This document shows, piece after piece, positions 43,069 through 52,739 of a stretch of DNA of 64,000 nucleotides; within the stretch, counting starts at the first letter, position 1, and each line of letters opens with the position of its first letter. A program made the translations under genes and the position numbers. The notes under the pieces are model-generated. The model was not told the origin of the DNA, ran no database searches, and was given only the letters and a program-made list of their open reading frames with translations. Source of the stretch: SHVO01 sp041905525 (GTDB lineage Bacteria > Pseudomonadota > Alphaproteobacteria > Rhodospirillales > Rhodospirillaceae); NCBI GenBank assembly GCA_041905525.1, contig JAYRKY010000005.1, forward strand, positions 62,001-126,000, given 5' to 3'.

Positions 43069-45134
43069 ACAGGTCCGTTCCCAGGCTGTGCTTCGTCTGC
43101 CCGCAACTCCGCGGCAACCCGTTTGAGCGGCGCGGCAGGCCACTCCTGGTCTCGACGCGCCCGCTCAATCCTCACGGAGGGATACCACGGACTGTCGAGA
43201 CGATGTTGGAACCAGTACCAGATGACGCCTTTGCCGTGCGGCAAGAGCAGTCGGGTAGGTATGCCCTGCGATCCGGCGACATGCACCGTTGTATTTGATG
43301 TTGTCACGACGAGGTCCATCGCGGCGACTTGGGCAAAGAATGTATCCATGTCCGTTAGTTGATCCACATCGGAGTCTTGGAAGACATCCACGCCAAAACG
43401 GTCGCGGATCTCTGCGACCTCGTTGGCGCAGTTACCGTACTGCAAGCTCACAAAAAAAGTGCCCTCTGTTTTCAGCAGGGGCGCAAAATCGACGAGCGTT
43501 GCGCTCTTGTTCGCGCCGATGCGGTGATTGAGGCTTTTCCATGCTATGCCGACGATACGACGGCCTTGCGCGAGATCTAGGTATCTTTTCCTAAAGCGCG
43601 CAACCTTGTCGCTATCGGCACACAAGTACTTATTGCGAACAGGGAAGCTGCCAAAAGACGTTCGCAGGTACTGGCCGATACTGCCGGCGGCGATTTGGAA
43701 GTCGTATCTCTCGCTATCGGCTGGCGAGGATGTCGGCGTCGTCCGGCCGATCACGGTGGTTCCCGGTAACGACCTTGCAAGTATTGGAGCGAGGCGGGCC
43801 ACGCACTCGATTAAGACATGTGCCGCGCGTGTCACAAGTTCAGAGATCATCGACGCGTGAAGAATTTGGTCGCCGATGCCCTGTTCCATCCAAATGAGAA
43901 GCCGCTTGCCTGAGAGTTCCTCTCCGCGCCATTCGGGCGGAGCGCGCCGCACCGTTTGAATCTGTGGTACGCCAAAACGGGCTTCGTGTTCGGCCCATCC
44001 AGTTTCGAAACGACCGAGGCTAAGCAGCGTCAATGCGCGGTTGTAGCGTGTGGTGTCGCTCGGCGAGCCAAGCGACATGGATTTATCCTGGAGCATCAAA
44101 CTCGTGGACATCCAGCCGAGATCCGACATTGTTGCGCCGATGTTGGTGTAGATCTGGGATGACGGCGCCAGCTGCGACGCCTTCTCCAAGATGGAGATGG
44201 CTTCTCCGAATTGATTCCGGTCTCGATAGATATTGCCCAGATTGATATAGGCGCTTGCGTAGTCCGGCTGGGCCGCGATCACTTTCTTATAAAGAGATTC
44301 TGCCTCAGCATCTTTCCCGGCACCCGCAAGGGTCACCGCGAGATTGAACTGAAAGAGATGGTTGCGACTATCGAGCGCGATTGCCTCGCGGTGCGAGATT
44401 ATTGCGTCGTCGTGCTGCTGCTCCTTGCGAAGGTACTCACCCAGAGTGCTCAATACTTCTGCGCGCTTGCCAGTGGACCAGTGGGAGACCTTCTGAAGAC
44501 TAAGGCGCACCGCATCCGTCGCGCTCGCGTAATCCCCTCGCATCGCCAGGGACCGTCCAAGCGCAAAGAGCACGTCAGCACTGTCAGGTTGAAGGTCTCG
44601 GGCTCGCATGAGCGCGGCCACTGCCTCTTCACATGGTATGCGGCGCTCGTCGCCGTGCGCTTGAGTCAAGGTTTCGAGAAGGCAGGATCCGAGGTTGTAT
44701 AATCCACGCCAGTCGTTTGGGGCGTTCCGGATCGCGGCACGAAAGGCGCCGATCGCGTCTTCGATCCGTCCGGTTTGGTGATAAATGTTACCCAGGTTAA
44801 GGCTTGCGCCAGCATGTGTAGGGTCGAGTTGAAGTGTATGTGTGAAGGCGTGGATGGCCTCGAGATTTCTACCCAACGAGGTAAGCGCTATGCCTTTATT
44901 GAAGTGCGCTTCGACAAAATACGGAGCCGCAGCTACGGCGCGATCGAAGAGTGTTAGCGCCTCATCGTGGCGACCCGTGTGAGCGGCAATGAGCCCCATG
45001 AGATTTAATGCATCTGGGTTCCGTGCGTCGGCCGCAAGAACTTTGCCATAGAATTGTTTCGCCTCGGCGAGACGGTTGGCCTGGTGCAGGCGCACACCTT
45101 GTTCAAGCCACAGGGGAATATTTGGTTCGTTCAT
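43065..45134 (-). CDS. TPR glycosyltransferase B
   Basis: The ATG at 45134 (MNEPNIPLWLEQG) overlaps the upstream stop by four bases. It is 689 residues long: about eleven TPR units to residue 390, then the GT-B-like domain with MEQGIGDQIL, IVGIAWKSLN, FVSLQYGN, AAMDLVVTTSNTTVHVAG and DSPWYPSVRIER. Its TPR part is among the longest single-module versions in the array, which may mean a different or larger protein acceptor. Beyond the shared family role (cytoplasmic protein glycosylation, inferred) nothing specific can be said about sugar or target. Confidence 0.82.
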   Translation of the reverse strand: MNEPNIPLWLEQGVRLHQANRLAEAKQFYGKVLAADARNPDALNLMGLIAAHTGRHDEALTLFDRAVAAAPYFVEAHFNKGIALTSLGRNLEAIHAFTHTLQLDPTHAGASLNLGNIYHQTGRIEDAIGAFRAAIRNAPNDWRGLYNLGSCLLETLTQAHGDERRIPCEEAVAALMRARDLQPDSADVLFALGRSLAMRGDYASATDAVRLSLQKVSHWSTGKRAEVLSTLGEYLRKEQQHDDAIISHREAIALDSRNHLFQFNLAVTLAGAGKDAEAESLYKKVIAAQPDYASAYINLGNIYRDRNQFGEAISILEKASQLAPSSQIYTNIGATMSDLGWMSTSLMLQDKSMSLGSPSDTTRYNRALTLLSLGRFETGWAEHEARFGVPQIQTVRRAPPEWRGEELSGKRLLIWMEQGIGDQILHASMISELVTRAAHVLIECVARLAPILARSLPGTTVIGRTTPTSSPADSERYDFQIAAGSIGQYLRTSFGSFPVRNKYLCADSDKVARFRKRYLDLAQGRRIVGIAWKSLNHRIGANKSATLVDFAPLLKTEGTFFVSLQYGNCANEVAEIRDRFGVDVFQDSDVDQLTDMDTFFAQVAAMDLVVTTSNTTVHVAGSQGIPTRLLLPHGKGVIWYWFQHRLDSPWYPSVRIERARRDQEWPAAPLKRVAAELRADEAQPGNGPV

Positions 45135-46921
45135 GAGGAACGATGTGCCGCGATAAAGTCTTCGAGTGCATGGCTCGCGCGCTCGAGTACGTCGCCCCAA
45201 TTGCCCCGCGTGCTTTGACGAATAATTCGGACGGAGGGGTACCACGGGCTATCTTCACGTTCGAGGAACCAATGCCAAAGCCCTCCAAACCCGAGCGGCA
45301 CCAGTACGACTGTCGGAACATTGAGGGCGCCCGCAATGTGCGCCGTGGTGTTTGACGTCGTTATGACAAAATCCATTGCAGCGACCTGGGCAGCAAAGTC
45401 ATCAAGGCTTTGCTCCGGATTGATGCTATCATCAAGCCGCACCTCGACACCTGGAAGCATATTGGCAGCGTCGAGCTCATCCTTGATATCGCCGTACTGT
45501 AAACTGACAAAGCGAGCATCGGTCCTGCAAAGAAGCGGTGCCCACATTTGTAGTGGGATCGTTTTCGGGCCGGAAAATTTCACGCTCGGGCTGGTCATCC
45601 AGGAGAGACCGACAATCGGGCGTCGGTCCTGGGACTCATAACGCTTTCGGAGAATGTTTCGCTTTTCCGGGTCGGCCTTCAGGTATCCCTCGTGGCGCGG
45701 AAACGACGCGAAGTTGGGCCGTAGCCAGCGGGCCGCGTCCGCCAGCGTTCCCGAAAGGTCCCACGATTTGGCTGACAGGGACAAGTACCGTACCGCGGGG
45801 AAGGAGCGCGTAAGCAGCGGGTGGAGCCTCTCGTCGCAGCGGAGCTCTACGTCCTGGGTGATGAGGAAAAGATCGGGCAGGAGGCCCGAGAATAGAATCT
45901 GTTCACCGACACCTTGATCGCATGTCAGGCGCAAGGCCTCTCCCGGCCGTGGCGGTGCAAACATCAAAGGACGCCGAGACGGGTTTTGCGTTTGGTCCTT
46001 GGCGACTTTCCGCTGGGCGTAGAGAGGCCATCCATGGGTGAGATCGCCCATCGTTAAAAGCGCGAGAGCCAATCCGTCCCGAGCTGCCGCGTTTTCCCGC
46101 TGAAGGCGCAACGCCGTTAGATATTCTGCCGCCGCCTCCGTGTGTCTTCCGAGGTCCGCCAACAGAAGCGCGTAGTTTGCCCGGGTCTCTGCCAGGCCTG
46201 GGTTCAAGGACAAAGACTGCTGGTAGTGTTTCAGCGCGTGATCAAAACGTCGATCGCGCATCGCGACATCGCCGAGCACGCGGTGGGCGGAGGCCAACGT
46301 TGGATCGAGGCTCAACGCCTCCTGCGAGAGGGCCGCGGCTGATCCGAATTCGTTACGGGCGAAAGCGACTTCGGCGCAGAGACCTAAAATCTTTGGGGAA
46401 GTAGGAGATAACGCACGTGCGCGTTCCGCGGCAATGTGAGCTTCCTCGTGCCGACGCAGACTCAGGGAAAGGAACGATAGATTGTAAAATCCACGCTCAT
46501 CGGCGGGGCAGTGCGTGGTCATATCCCTAGCGGCTTCGAGTGCCGCGTCAATTCGTCCCATCTTATGGAGTAGCGTTGTGCGATAGATTTGGGCGCCCGC
46601 ATGTGTCGGATAGGATGTCGCGACTTGTTCAAAAACCTTAAGCGCTGTCGCCTCGTCTTTGAGCGCGACCAGAGAAAGACCTTTGTTGAATAACGGCTCA
46701 GCGGCGATTTGTGCCTGGATCGCGCGATCAAAGAACCCGATCGCTTCGACGTGGCGGCCAGACTCCGCGGCAGTCATCCCCTTGAAATTGAGGGCCTCGG
46801 GACACGCCGGGTCATGTCTCAGTGCCTCGTCGTACAAAGCCTCTGCATCCTGCGCATTGTCCGCTTGCTGAAGTCGGGCGGCTTTGGCGATCAATTCCGA
46901 AACGTGCACGGAACTCGTCAC
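45131..46921 (-). CDS. TPR glycosyltransferase C
   Basis: This 596-residue protein has TPR units to about residue 320 and a GT-B-like C-terminus. Its motifs deviate from most of the array: CDQGVGEQIL replaces EQGxGDEIL, and the ISWRS motif reads LSWMTS. It shares WLRPNFASFPRHEGYLKAD and WHWFLERED with protein D (47.3-49.0 kb), so C and D form a subgroup. The start overlaps the small TPR gene by four bases and the stop overlaps gene B by four bases. The missing Arg in the SWRS position could alter donor binding. Confidence 0.8.
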   Translation of the reverse strand: MTSSVHVSELIAKAARLQQADNAQDAEALYDEALRHDPACPEALNFKGMTAAESGRHVEAIGFFDRAIQAQIAAEPLFNKGLSLVALKDEATALKVFEQVATSYPTHAGAQIYRTTLLHKMGRIDAALEAARDMTTHCPADERGFYNLSFLSLSLRRHEEAHIAAERARALSPTSPKILGLCAEVAFARNEFGSAAALSQEALSLDPTLASAHRVLGDVAMRDRRFDHALKHYQQSLSLNPGLAETRANYALLLADLGRHTEAAAEYLTALRLQRENAAARDGLALALLTMGDLTHGWPLYAQRKVAKDQTQNPSRRPLMFAPPRPGEALRLTCDQGVGEQILFSGLLPDLFLITQDVELRCDERLHPLLTRSFPAVRYLSLSAKSWDLSGTLADAARWLRPNFASFPRHEGYLKADPEKRNILRKRYESQDRRPIVGLSWMTSPSVKFSGPKTIPLQMWAPLLCRTDARFVSLQYGDIKDELDAANMLPGVEVRLDDSINPEQSLDDFAAQVAAMDFVITTSNTTAHIAGALNVPTVVLVPLGFGGLWHWFLEREDSPWYPSVRIIRQSTRGNWGDVLERASHALEDFIAAHRSS

Positions 46922-47316
46922 AGTTTTTCCCTGCCTGAGGCCTGGGATATCTGCGCAAGCCGGGTACGTAGTTCATCAAGTGCCCCTTGGGCTTCGGACG
47001 TGAAGTCTGTCGCCTCTCGGGCGTTCTCCATCACGACGACTGCGCTGGAAAGCCACCCCTTTTCGGCGAGGATCTCCGCGATGCCTAGGTACGCCGCGAG
47101 CGCACCCGGGTCGAACGCTAGCGCCGTATCGTATGCCGCTATAGCATCGTTCTGGCGGCCTTGGATGGAGAGCATAAGGCCTTCAAGAATATGCGCCGTA
47201 GCTTCGATTGGCGCTGCCTTTAAGTGCTCTTCGCAAAGAAGAGCGGCCTCCGCATGAAATCCGCTTGCGATCATCGCGCGCACTTGATCCACGATTTTGG
47301 TTTCGCCGCGTGTCAT
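46918..47316 (-). CDS. Stand-alone TPR protein in the glycosyltransferase array
   Basis: This 132-residue protein has about three TPR units (FHAEAALLCEEHLKAAP, ATAHILEGLMLSIQGR, LAAYLGIAEILAEKGW) and no catalytic domain. It is coupled to gene C by an ATGA overlap and lies four bases after gene D. It may be an acceptor-binding adaptor or the remnant of a longer TPR transferase that lost its C-terminal domain. Confidence 0.75.
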   Translation of the reverse strand: MTRGETKIVDQVRAMIASGFHAEAALLCEEHLKAAPIEATAHILEGLMLSIQGRQNDAIAAYDTALAFDPGALAAYLGIAEILAEKGWLSSAVVVMENAREATDFTSEAQGALDELRTRLAQISQASGREKL

Positions 47317-47320
47317 GCCT

Positions 47321-48997
47321 TTACGACGGGAAGCCTTCCAAGAACATAACTAAGTCAGCGGCCGCTCGCTCAATTACCTCGCCCCAATCCCCTCTCACGC
47401 TTTGCCGATAAAGGCGCACCGAAGGGTACCATGGGCTATCGTCGCGCTTTAGGAACCAATGCCACAGAGCGCCCATACCAGTCGGGACAAACACCCATGC
47501 GGGAACACCCAACCCTCCTGCCATATGGGCGGTCACATTAGAGGTTGTGATCACCAGATCCATAGCGGCTACCTGCGCTGCAAAGGCATCCAAATCTCCG
47601 TCAAGGGGTATATCGCTATCAGAAATGATATGCGCGCCAAAGTTTCTGCGCGCTGAGGCAATTTCCTCAGGATCACTGTTGTACTGGAGGCTCACGAACG
47701 TGAGTCCGGGTACAGAAAGTAAAGGCCCCCAAGCCGAGAGCGGAACCGATTTATGCGGACCCAGTTTGATGCTTTTCCGCGTTGCCCACGCAATTCCGAC
47801 AACGGGGGCCCGCCTGCGGGTGTAACGCTTTCTCAGTTCCTTGCGCACGCCATGATCGGCCTTAAGGTATCCACTATGGCGGGGAAATGACGCAAAGTCG
47901 GGACGTAACCACCGCGCCACATCTGCGACACCAAAACTTCCCGCGACAGCCTTCGCGCCGGGCGTTGACCTGAGTGTGTGGGAGGTGAAACGGACGCCTG
48001 GAAAAGATTGGCTGAAGAGCCCTTTGAGTCGGGGGTCGCATTGCACCTCCAGCGCCGAGGTCCGAGCCTGCAAATCCGGAATAAGACTGGCCATGAGAAT
48101 TTGGTCGCCGACCCCTTGGTCCAATACCGCGACAGCGGCACCCCCGCGAGGCAAACTCACGGGAAACGTCTGATCGACAATGGGAAGATTTTCGTCCTTC
48201 AGAAGGTGCCGCCAGGCGTGTAAGGACCATCCTTCTTCTAACTTTCCCTGGATCAAAAGCACATCGCCAAACCCGTGCTGAAGTGCGGCGTCATCGCGCA
48301 GCACCCCCACGGCTCGTCTGTACCATTGCTCGGATAACTCGTACTCGCCTGATCGCGCCAGAAGAAGGGCAAAATTTCCGTGCGTCTCCGGGTCGTCCGG
48401 ATTATTCGCAAGAGATTTCTGATAATGGTGGGCCGCCAGTTGGTAGTCGCCATCGCGCATGGCGATGTCCCCCAAAACCCGGTGACTCACGGAGAGCGAA
48501 GGGTCGGCGGCAAGGGCCGCGTTGGCCGTTTCAAAAGCGCGCGTCACGTCCCCGCGCCGCAGCGCGACCCGCGCTCGCATGTCGAGCGCCTTTGGCCAAC
48601 CGGGGTTTAATTCGAGACATCTATCGATGTAGCGCTCGGCCTCCTCGAAGCTAAAAGTCCTTACAGAATAGGCCGCGAGGCAAAGAAGCCCGGCGAGATT
48701 GTCCGGCTCCAGTTCGACGGCGCGCTGCGCATTTCGCGCAGCCTCTTCAGGGCGATCAAGGGCGAGAAAAGCGACGGCGAGATTGGCAAAAGATGCGGCG
48801 CTGGGCCGAAGCTTGGTCGCCTCCGCGATATCCTTCGCGGCGGCCTCGAAGTTCTTGAGATTTAGAGCTGCGAGCCCTCGCATTTGCCAAGCGCGCGACT
48901 CTCCCGGATTTGCGGCGACAATATCGCTACAAATCTGAATGACGCTCTCGTATTCAGCATTCTTAAAATGCTGGGCAGCCCGTTGTAGCGGTTTCAT
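47321..48997 (-). CDS. TPR glycosyltransferase D
   Basis: This 558-residue protein has about eight TPR units in the first 280 residues, then the GT-B-like domain with LDQGVGDQILMASL, VVGIAWATRKS, FVSLQYNSD, AAMDLVITTSNVTAHMAGGL and DSPWYPSVRLYRQS. It shares its C-terminal layout (WHWF, RQSVRGDWGEVIERA) with gene C, indicating a duplication. The SWRS motif is AWAT, so the arginine is absent as in C. It begins nine bases after the compact transferase gene. Confidence 0.8.
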   Translation of the reverse strand: MKPLQRAAQHFKNAEYESVIQICSDIVAANPGESRAWQMRGLAALNLKNFEAAAKDIAEATKLRPSAASFANLAVAFLALDRPEEAARNAQRAVELEPDNLAGLLCLAAYSVRTFSFEEAERYIDRCLELNPGWPKALDMRARVALRRGDVTRAFETANAALAADPSLSVSHRVLGDIAMRDGDYQLAAHHYQKSLANNPDDPETHGNFALLLARSGEYELSEQWYRRAVGVLRDDAALQHGFGDVLLIQGKLEEGWSLHAWRHLLKDENLPIVDQTFPVSLPRGGAAVAVLDQGVGDQILMASLIPDLQARTSALEVQCDPRLKGLFSQSFPGVRFTSHTLRSTPGAKAVAGSFGVADVARWLRPDFASFPRHSGYLKADHGVRKELRKRYTRRRAPVVGIAWATRKSIKLGPHKSVPLSAWGPLLSVPGLTFVSLQYNSDPEEIASARRNFGAHIISDSDIPLDGDLDAFAAQVAAMDLVITTSNVTAHMAGGLGVPAWVFVPTGMGALWHWFLKRDDSPWYPSVRLYRQSVRGDWGEVIERAAADLVMFLEGFPS

Positions 48998-49006
48998 CGA
49001 CCCCAG

Positions 49007-49681
49007 TTAACCCGCGAACAGCATCCGGTCCCGTTCGGCGAACCAGATATCGCTATAACTGCAGTTTTTATAAGTCTCGAAATAAGGACCACCCTCTGTG
49101 TAATGCAAAAGAGAGACGTCTTCTTGCGGCACGGTCGGGTCGTAGTCGACGAGGTGATTCCAGCGACGAGGAAGGTCCCCGATGAGCCTGTCATCCCCAA
49201 GCCATTTGAATTGATGCAGCTCCAACCCACTTGCGCGGTTCACATAGTCGGGAGTCAGAGCCGTGCACTTCGCATTGTTGAAGAGGATGACGCTTGACCA
49301 ATTCTTCTTTTCGTACGGGCGCTGCGGCTGATCTAGGAACTTCACGGTGTCCGATGGCTTGTGATCATGTTTGACGACTTGCACGGCGTACCGGTCGTCG
49401 CGCAAAGACCACAGACTTGCAATATCGTCGAGCATCAGCATGTCGCAATCGCAAAATACACTCCAGCCCGTGTAATCCGAAAGGTACGGTACGAGGAAGC
49501 GGCTAAACGAAAAGTCAGTCGACTGAAGTGGATGACGCTCGCGCGTGAAGACGTGCGAAAGTTGCGACAGCATCAAGGGGGCAATGAGAACCGGCTCAGA
49601 GGCCCGAACCTGAATGCTGTGGGAAAGGACGTTGAAGGCAGCAGCTTCGCGCGGATCATAACCTATGAAAACACGAATCAT
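49007..49681 (-). CDS. Compact GT-A-type glycosyltransferase (GT8-like)
   Basis: This 224-residue protein starts at the ATG at 49681 (MIRVFIGYDPREA), inside the stop of the upstream double-module gene (ATGA). The metal-binding D-x-D is DCD at residues 78-80 in FCDCDMLMLDD, followed by the NWSSVILFNNAKC block and LHYTEGGPYFE near the C-terminus. These fit a single-domain nucleotide-sugar transferase. There are no TPRs, so if it works on the same acceptor it probably extends a sugar placed by a TPR transferase. The donor is unknown. Confidence 0.78.
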   Translation of the reverse strand: MIRVFIGYDPREAAAFNVLSHSIQVRASEPVLIAPLMLSQLSHVFTRERHPLQSTDFSFSRFLVPYLSDYTGWSVFCDCDMLMLDDIASLWSLRDDRYAVQVVKHDHKPSDTVKFLDQPQRPYEKKNWSSVILFNNAKCTALTPDYVNRASGLELHQFKWLGDDRLIGDLPRRWNHLVDYDPTVPQEDVSLLHYTEGGPYFETYKNCSYSDIWFAERDRMLFAG

Positions 49682-52600
49682 GAGGGTTCTCTCGCTTTCT
49701 TTTCCTGAACCAATTGGTGCAGATCGCGCGCACACTGCGCGATCGGATGCGTCCAGTCGCCGGCGATCTGTTGTCGTACCAACCTTATTGACGAATACCA
49801 AACGCTGTCTGCCCGGTCATTCAGCCAGTACCAAATCTGACCGCGGCCCCTTGCCAAAAGGACCCAGGTGGGAGTGCCAATGGCCCCGGCGGTATGGACA
49901 AGCGTGTTGCTGGTCGAAATAACAAGATCCATCGCGGCGACTTGCGATGCATAGGCGTCCATGTCCTTCAGTGGGTCGACGTCCGGGTCATTCACGATGT
50001 CGATGCCCATTTCATCCTTGATGCTCTCCAGCGTCGCCCTCTGATCTCCGTATTGGAGGTTGATAAAGGTGACGCCAGGCACGGAAAGAATCGGCTTCCA
50101 GGATTCGAGCCTGCTCGCCTTCAGCCACCCCATTTCCTGGTTGATCGGACTTGCCCACGAAATTCCGACGATTAGGTTGCCGGGACGCAGGTCCGCGTAT
50201 TTCTGGCGCAGCGTAGCGCTGCGTTTGGCATCATGCACAAGATGCCCCGATTTAGGCGTAAATGACGTGCGGTCGGGCCTGAACGCGAGGCCAAGGTCCC
50301 ATACGCCGATCTGATAATCGAAATCGGTGGCCATTGCGCTTTTTGGAAGCGGCGTTGAAAAAGCGTCGACCTGAGCGCGCGGAAAAGAACGCCGAAATAT
50401 TGGCACAAGCCTATCTGAGCACAGGATCACAATCTTCCGAGCAGCCGCAATGGCATCGGGGATCATTGTGGAGGCCAAGATCTCGTCGCCAATTCCGTGT
50501 TCGCACCAGATGAGAATCTTTTTGCCGGCAAGCACTTCTCCATTCCAACGCTTGAGATGGGCGAAGGTGTCGTAGCTCACCACTGTATTGGGCCGCTTGA
50601 GGCGCCAGCCATACTCCTGCCATCCCCGCCGCCACTCTTCCTGCGAAAGCAGGAGAAGGGCGAGATTGTAGTGCGCCTCAATAATTTCGGGCGCACGTTC
50701 GATGATGTCTTCTAACAGTTCGCGCGCGAGCTCGACCTCGCCGCTGTCGTGCAACACCAGCGCGTAGTTTACGGTTATGTTGTCGATGGCCGATATCTTC
50801 TCGGGAGGTATGCACTCGAGAGCTTCACGATAGTGCTTGATCGCTTCGTCGTAACGCCCCAGTTGATGGTACGCCTTTGCTATATTGCCGTGCACCATAT
50901 GCGAACGCGGGTTGAGGGCCAGTGCTTGCAGATAGGCCGAGATGCCTTCATCGAAACGATGAAGATCCGATAGAGTGACGCCTATCAAATTATAGGATTG
51001 CCAGTAGGTTGGATCCGCCTTGATTGACTTTTCGCACGCAGCAAAAACGCCCGGCGCATCCAGCGCGGATTTCCGCAAGTCAGCAATGCAGTGATAGGCT
51101 TCCGCGGCGAGATTCGGATCGCGCGCCATATGTTCGCATACGCGCTCGGCGTCCTGCGGCCGTTTCATCGACAAGAACCCGGTGATCATAGCGCGGTAGT
51201 AATCAGCTGTTGGCGCCGGATGTCGCGCTGTCGCAAAATCGAGAACCGCGAGGCCCGCGTCGCGAATGACGTCAAACCAATCGCCAGGTTTATTCTGTAT
51301 GAGAAGCTGCAGGGACGGGTACCAGGGCGTGCGCCCGTTCTCGGCCAGCCAATACCACCGTCGTCCGTGATCCAAAGAGGCCGGGAGCATGCAAACGGTC
51401 GGCACGCCCAATGCTCCGGCCACATGCGCAGCTGTATTACTCGTCGAGACAACCATGTCCATCGCCGCAACCTGCGCGATGTAGGAATCCATGTCTTTCA
51501 GCGGATCAATGGAACTGTCCTGGAGGATCTGCGTGCCAAATCCCTTAGATGCTTCGTTTGCCTCGAAAGCCACGTCTCCGTATTGGAGATTGACGAACAC
51601 CACGCCTGGCACTTTGAGGATCGGCCCCCAATGGAGAACGCTGACCGATTTATCAGCTGCGTTGATCGTGTTTACGCTGCGCCAGGCGATCCCGACGAGC
51701 ACTCGGTTCTTGTTTGCTCCGAGATAGTTGGCCCTCAGTTGGTCGCGTAGCTCCGAATCCGGCTTCAGGTAGCCCGAGGTTGCTGGAAACGACTCTCGCT
51801 CCGTTCGGAACCATTCCCCCAGGCTCGCTGCCGGCGACTGAAAATCGAAATTCTGGAGTTCCGCGGCCGTGAGGTCGCGGTCAAAGATCTCGGCGCTCGG
51901 GAATGAGCGGCGCATGACTGTCGCAAGCCGGGGAGAACATTGGATTGCAACGCTCTTGGCGCGCGCGATCGCGTCTGCGTACATATTCGCATACATAATC
52001 TCGTCGCCCGGCGCCTGCTCCGCCCAAATCAGCAGTCGCTGGCCGGTGAGATCTTCGCCCTGCCATGTCGGCGTATGATAGGGCTTCATCGGAACGCGAT
52101 TCTCTAGGGCGCGGAAGCGGGCGCGGTAAGAGTGCCAACCCTCCTTCAGGCGTCCCAGCCCAAAGTTAGCTTCGCACGCCCAGATCTGTAAGGGAGGATG
52201 ATCAGGCGCAATCTTGAGCCCCGCTTCGGAGATGGCGAGCATGGTTGCCTGATCGGCGGTCATTCGCAGACCTAAGCCATAGGCAACGTAGCCCTCCACG
52301 TCTCTCGGATTGCACTCATGTGCCGCTCGAAATGCCTGCAGCGCCTCATCGTACTTTTCTTGTGTCCGAAGGAGACGGCCGAGCATGGTATAGGCTGCCG
52401 CATTCTTTCGATAAGCGGTGACTCTCCGGGCATGGTGCTCCGCTAAGGAGAAATCGCCGAGCTGGGCGGCCAGATTTGCAGCGTTCGAATGCGCATCGGG
52501 AAAGTCATCCCGCACTTGGAGGCCCTTCTTGATCATATCCAAGCCGCCACGCAAATCTCCCTGCTGAGCTGTTGCAAGGCCCAACAAATGAAGGGCGTCG

Positions 52601-52725
52601 GGGTCGCGCGGATTCTTCTTCAAGACCTTCTGGTAAAGCGCAGACGCCTCCGCAAGGCGACCAGCACGGTGAAGTGCGGCTGCTTCGTGGATGAGGGGGA
52701 GCGGAGGACTCTGTCGGTGCGTCAT
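49678..52725 (-). CDS. Double-module TPR glycosyltransferase
   Basis: Two complete TPR-plus-transferase modules are joined in one 1015-residue protein. Module 1: TPRs at about 1-205, GT domain at about 215-500 with AEQAPGDEIMY, LVGIAWRSVN, FVNLQYGD and AAMDMVVSTSNTAAHVAG. Module 2: TPRs at about 505-725, GT domain at about 730-1015 with CEHGIGDEIL, IVGISWASP, FINLQYGD and AAMDLVISTSNTLVHTAG. Module 2 lacks the Arg of the SWRS motif. The modules differ at most positions, so the fusion is old or joined two different paralogues. It lies 15 bases after the next upstream gene and overlaps the compact transferase gene downstream. Confidence 0.82.
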   Translation of the reverse strand: MTHRQSPPLPLIHEAAALHRAGRLAEASALYQKVLKKNPRDPDALHLLGLATAQQGDLRGGLDMIKKGLQVRDDFPDAHSNAANLAAQLGDFSLAEHHARRVTAYRKNAAAYTMLGRLLRTQEKYDEALQAFRAAHECNPRDVEGYVAYGLGLRMTADQATMLAISEAGLKIAPDHPPLQIWACEANFGLGRLKEGWHSYRARFRALENRVPMKPYHTPTWQGEDLTGQRLLIWAEQAPGDEIMYANMYADAIARAKSVAIQCSPRLATVMRRSFPSAEIFDRDLTAAELQNFDFQSPAASLGEWFRTERESFPATSGYLKPDSELRDQLRANYLGANKNRVLVGIAWRSVNTINAADKSVSVLHWGPILKVPGVVFVNLQYGDVAFEANEASKGFGTQILQDSSIDPLKDMDSYIAQVAAMDMVVSTSNTAAHVAGALGVPTVCMLPASLDHGRRWYWLAENGRTPWYPSLQLLIQNKPGDWFDVIRDAGLAVLDFATARHPAPTADYYRAMITGFLSMKRPQDAERVCEHMARDPNLAAEAYHCIADLRKSALDAPGVFAACEKSIKADPTYWQSYNLIGVTLSDLHRFDEGISAYLQALALNPRSHMVHGNIAKAYHQLGRYDEAIKHYREALECIPPEKISAIDNITVNYALVLHDSGEVELARELLEDIIERAPEIIEAHYNLALLLLSQEEWRRGWQEYGWRLKRPNTVVSYDTFAHLKRWNGEVLAGKKILIWCEHGIGDEILASTMIPDAIAAARKIVILCSDRLVPIFRRSFPRAQVDAFSTPLPKSAMATDFDYQIGVWDLGLAFRPDRTSFTPKSGHLVHDAKRSATLRQKYADLRPGNLIVGISWASPINQEMGWLKASRLESWKPILSVPGVTFINLQYGDQRATLESIKDEMGIDIVNDPDVDPLKDMDAYASQVAAMDLVISTSNTLVHTAGAIGTPTWVLLARGRGQIWYWLNDRADSVWYSSIRLVRQQIAGDWTHPIAQCARDLHQLVQEKKAREPS

Positions 52726-52739
52726 AAGAAAGGGTAGAT

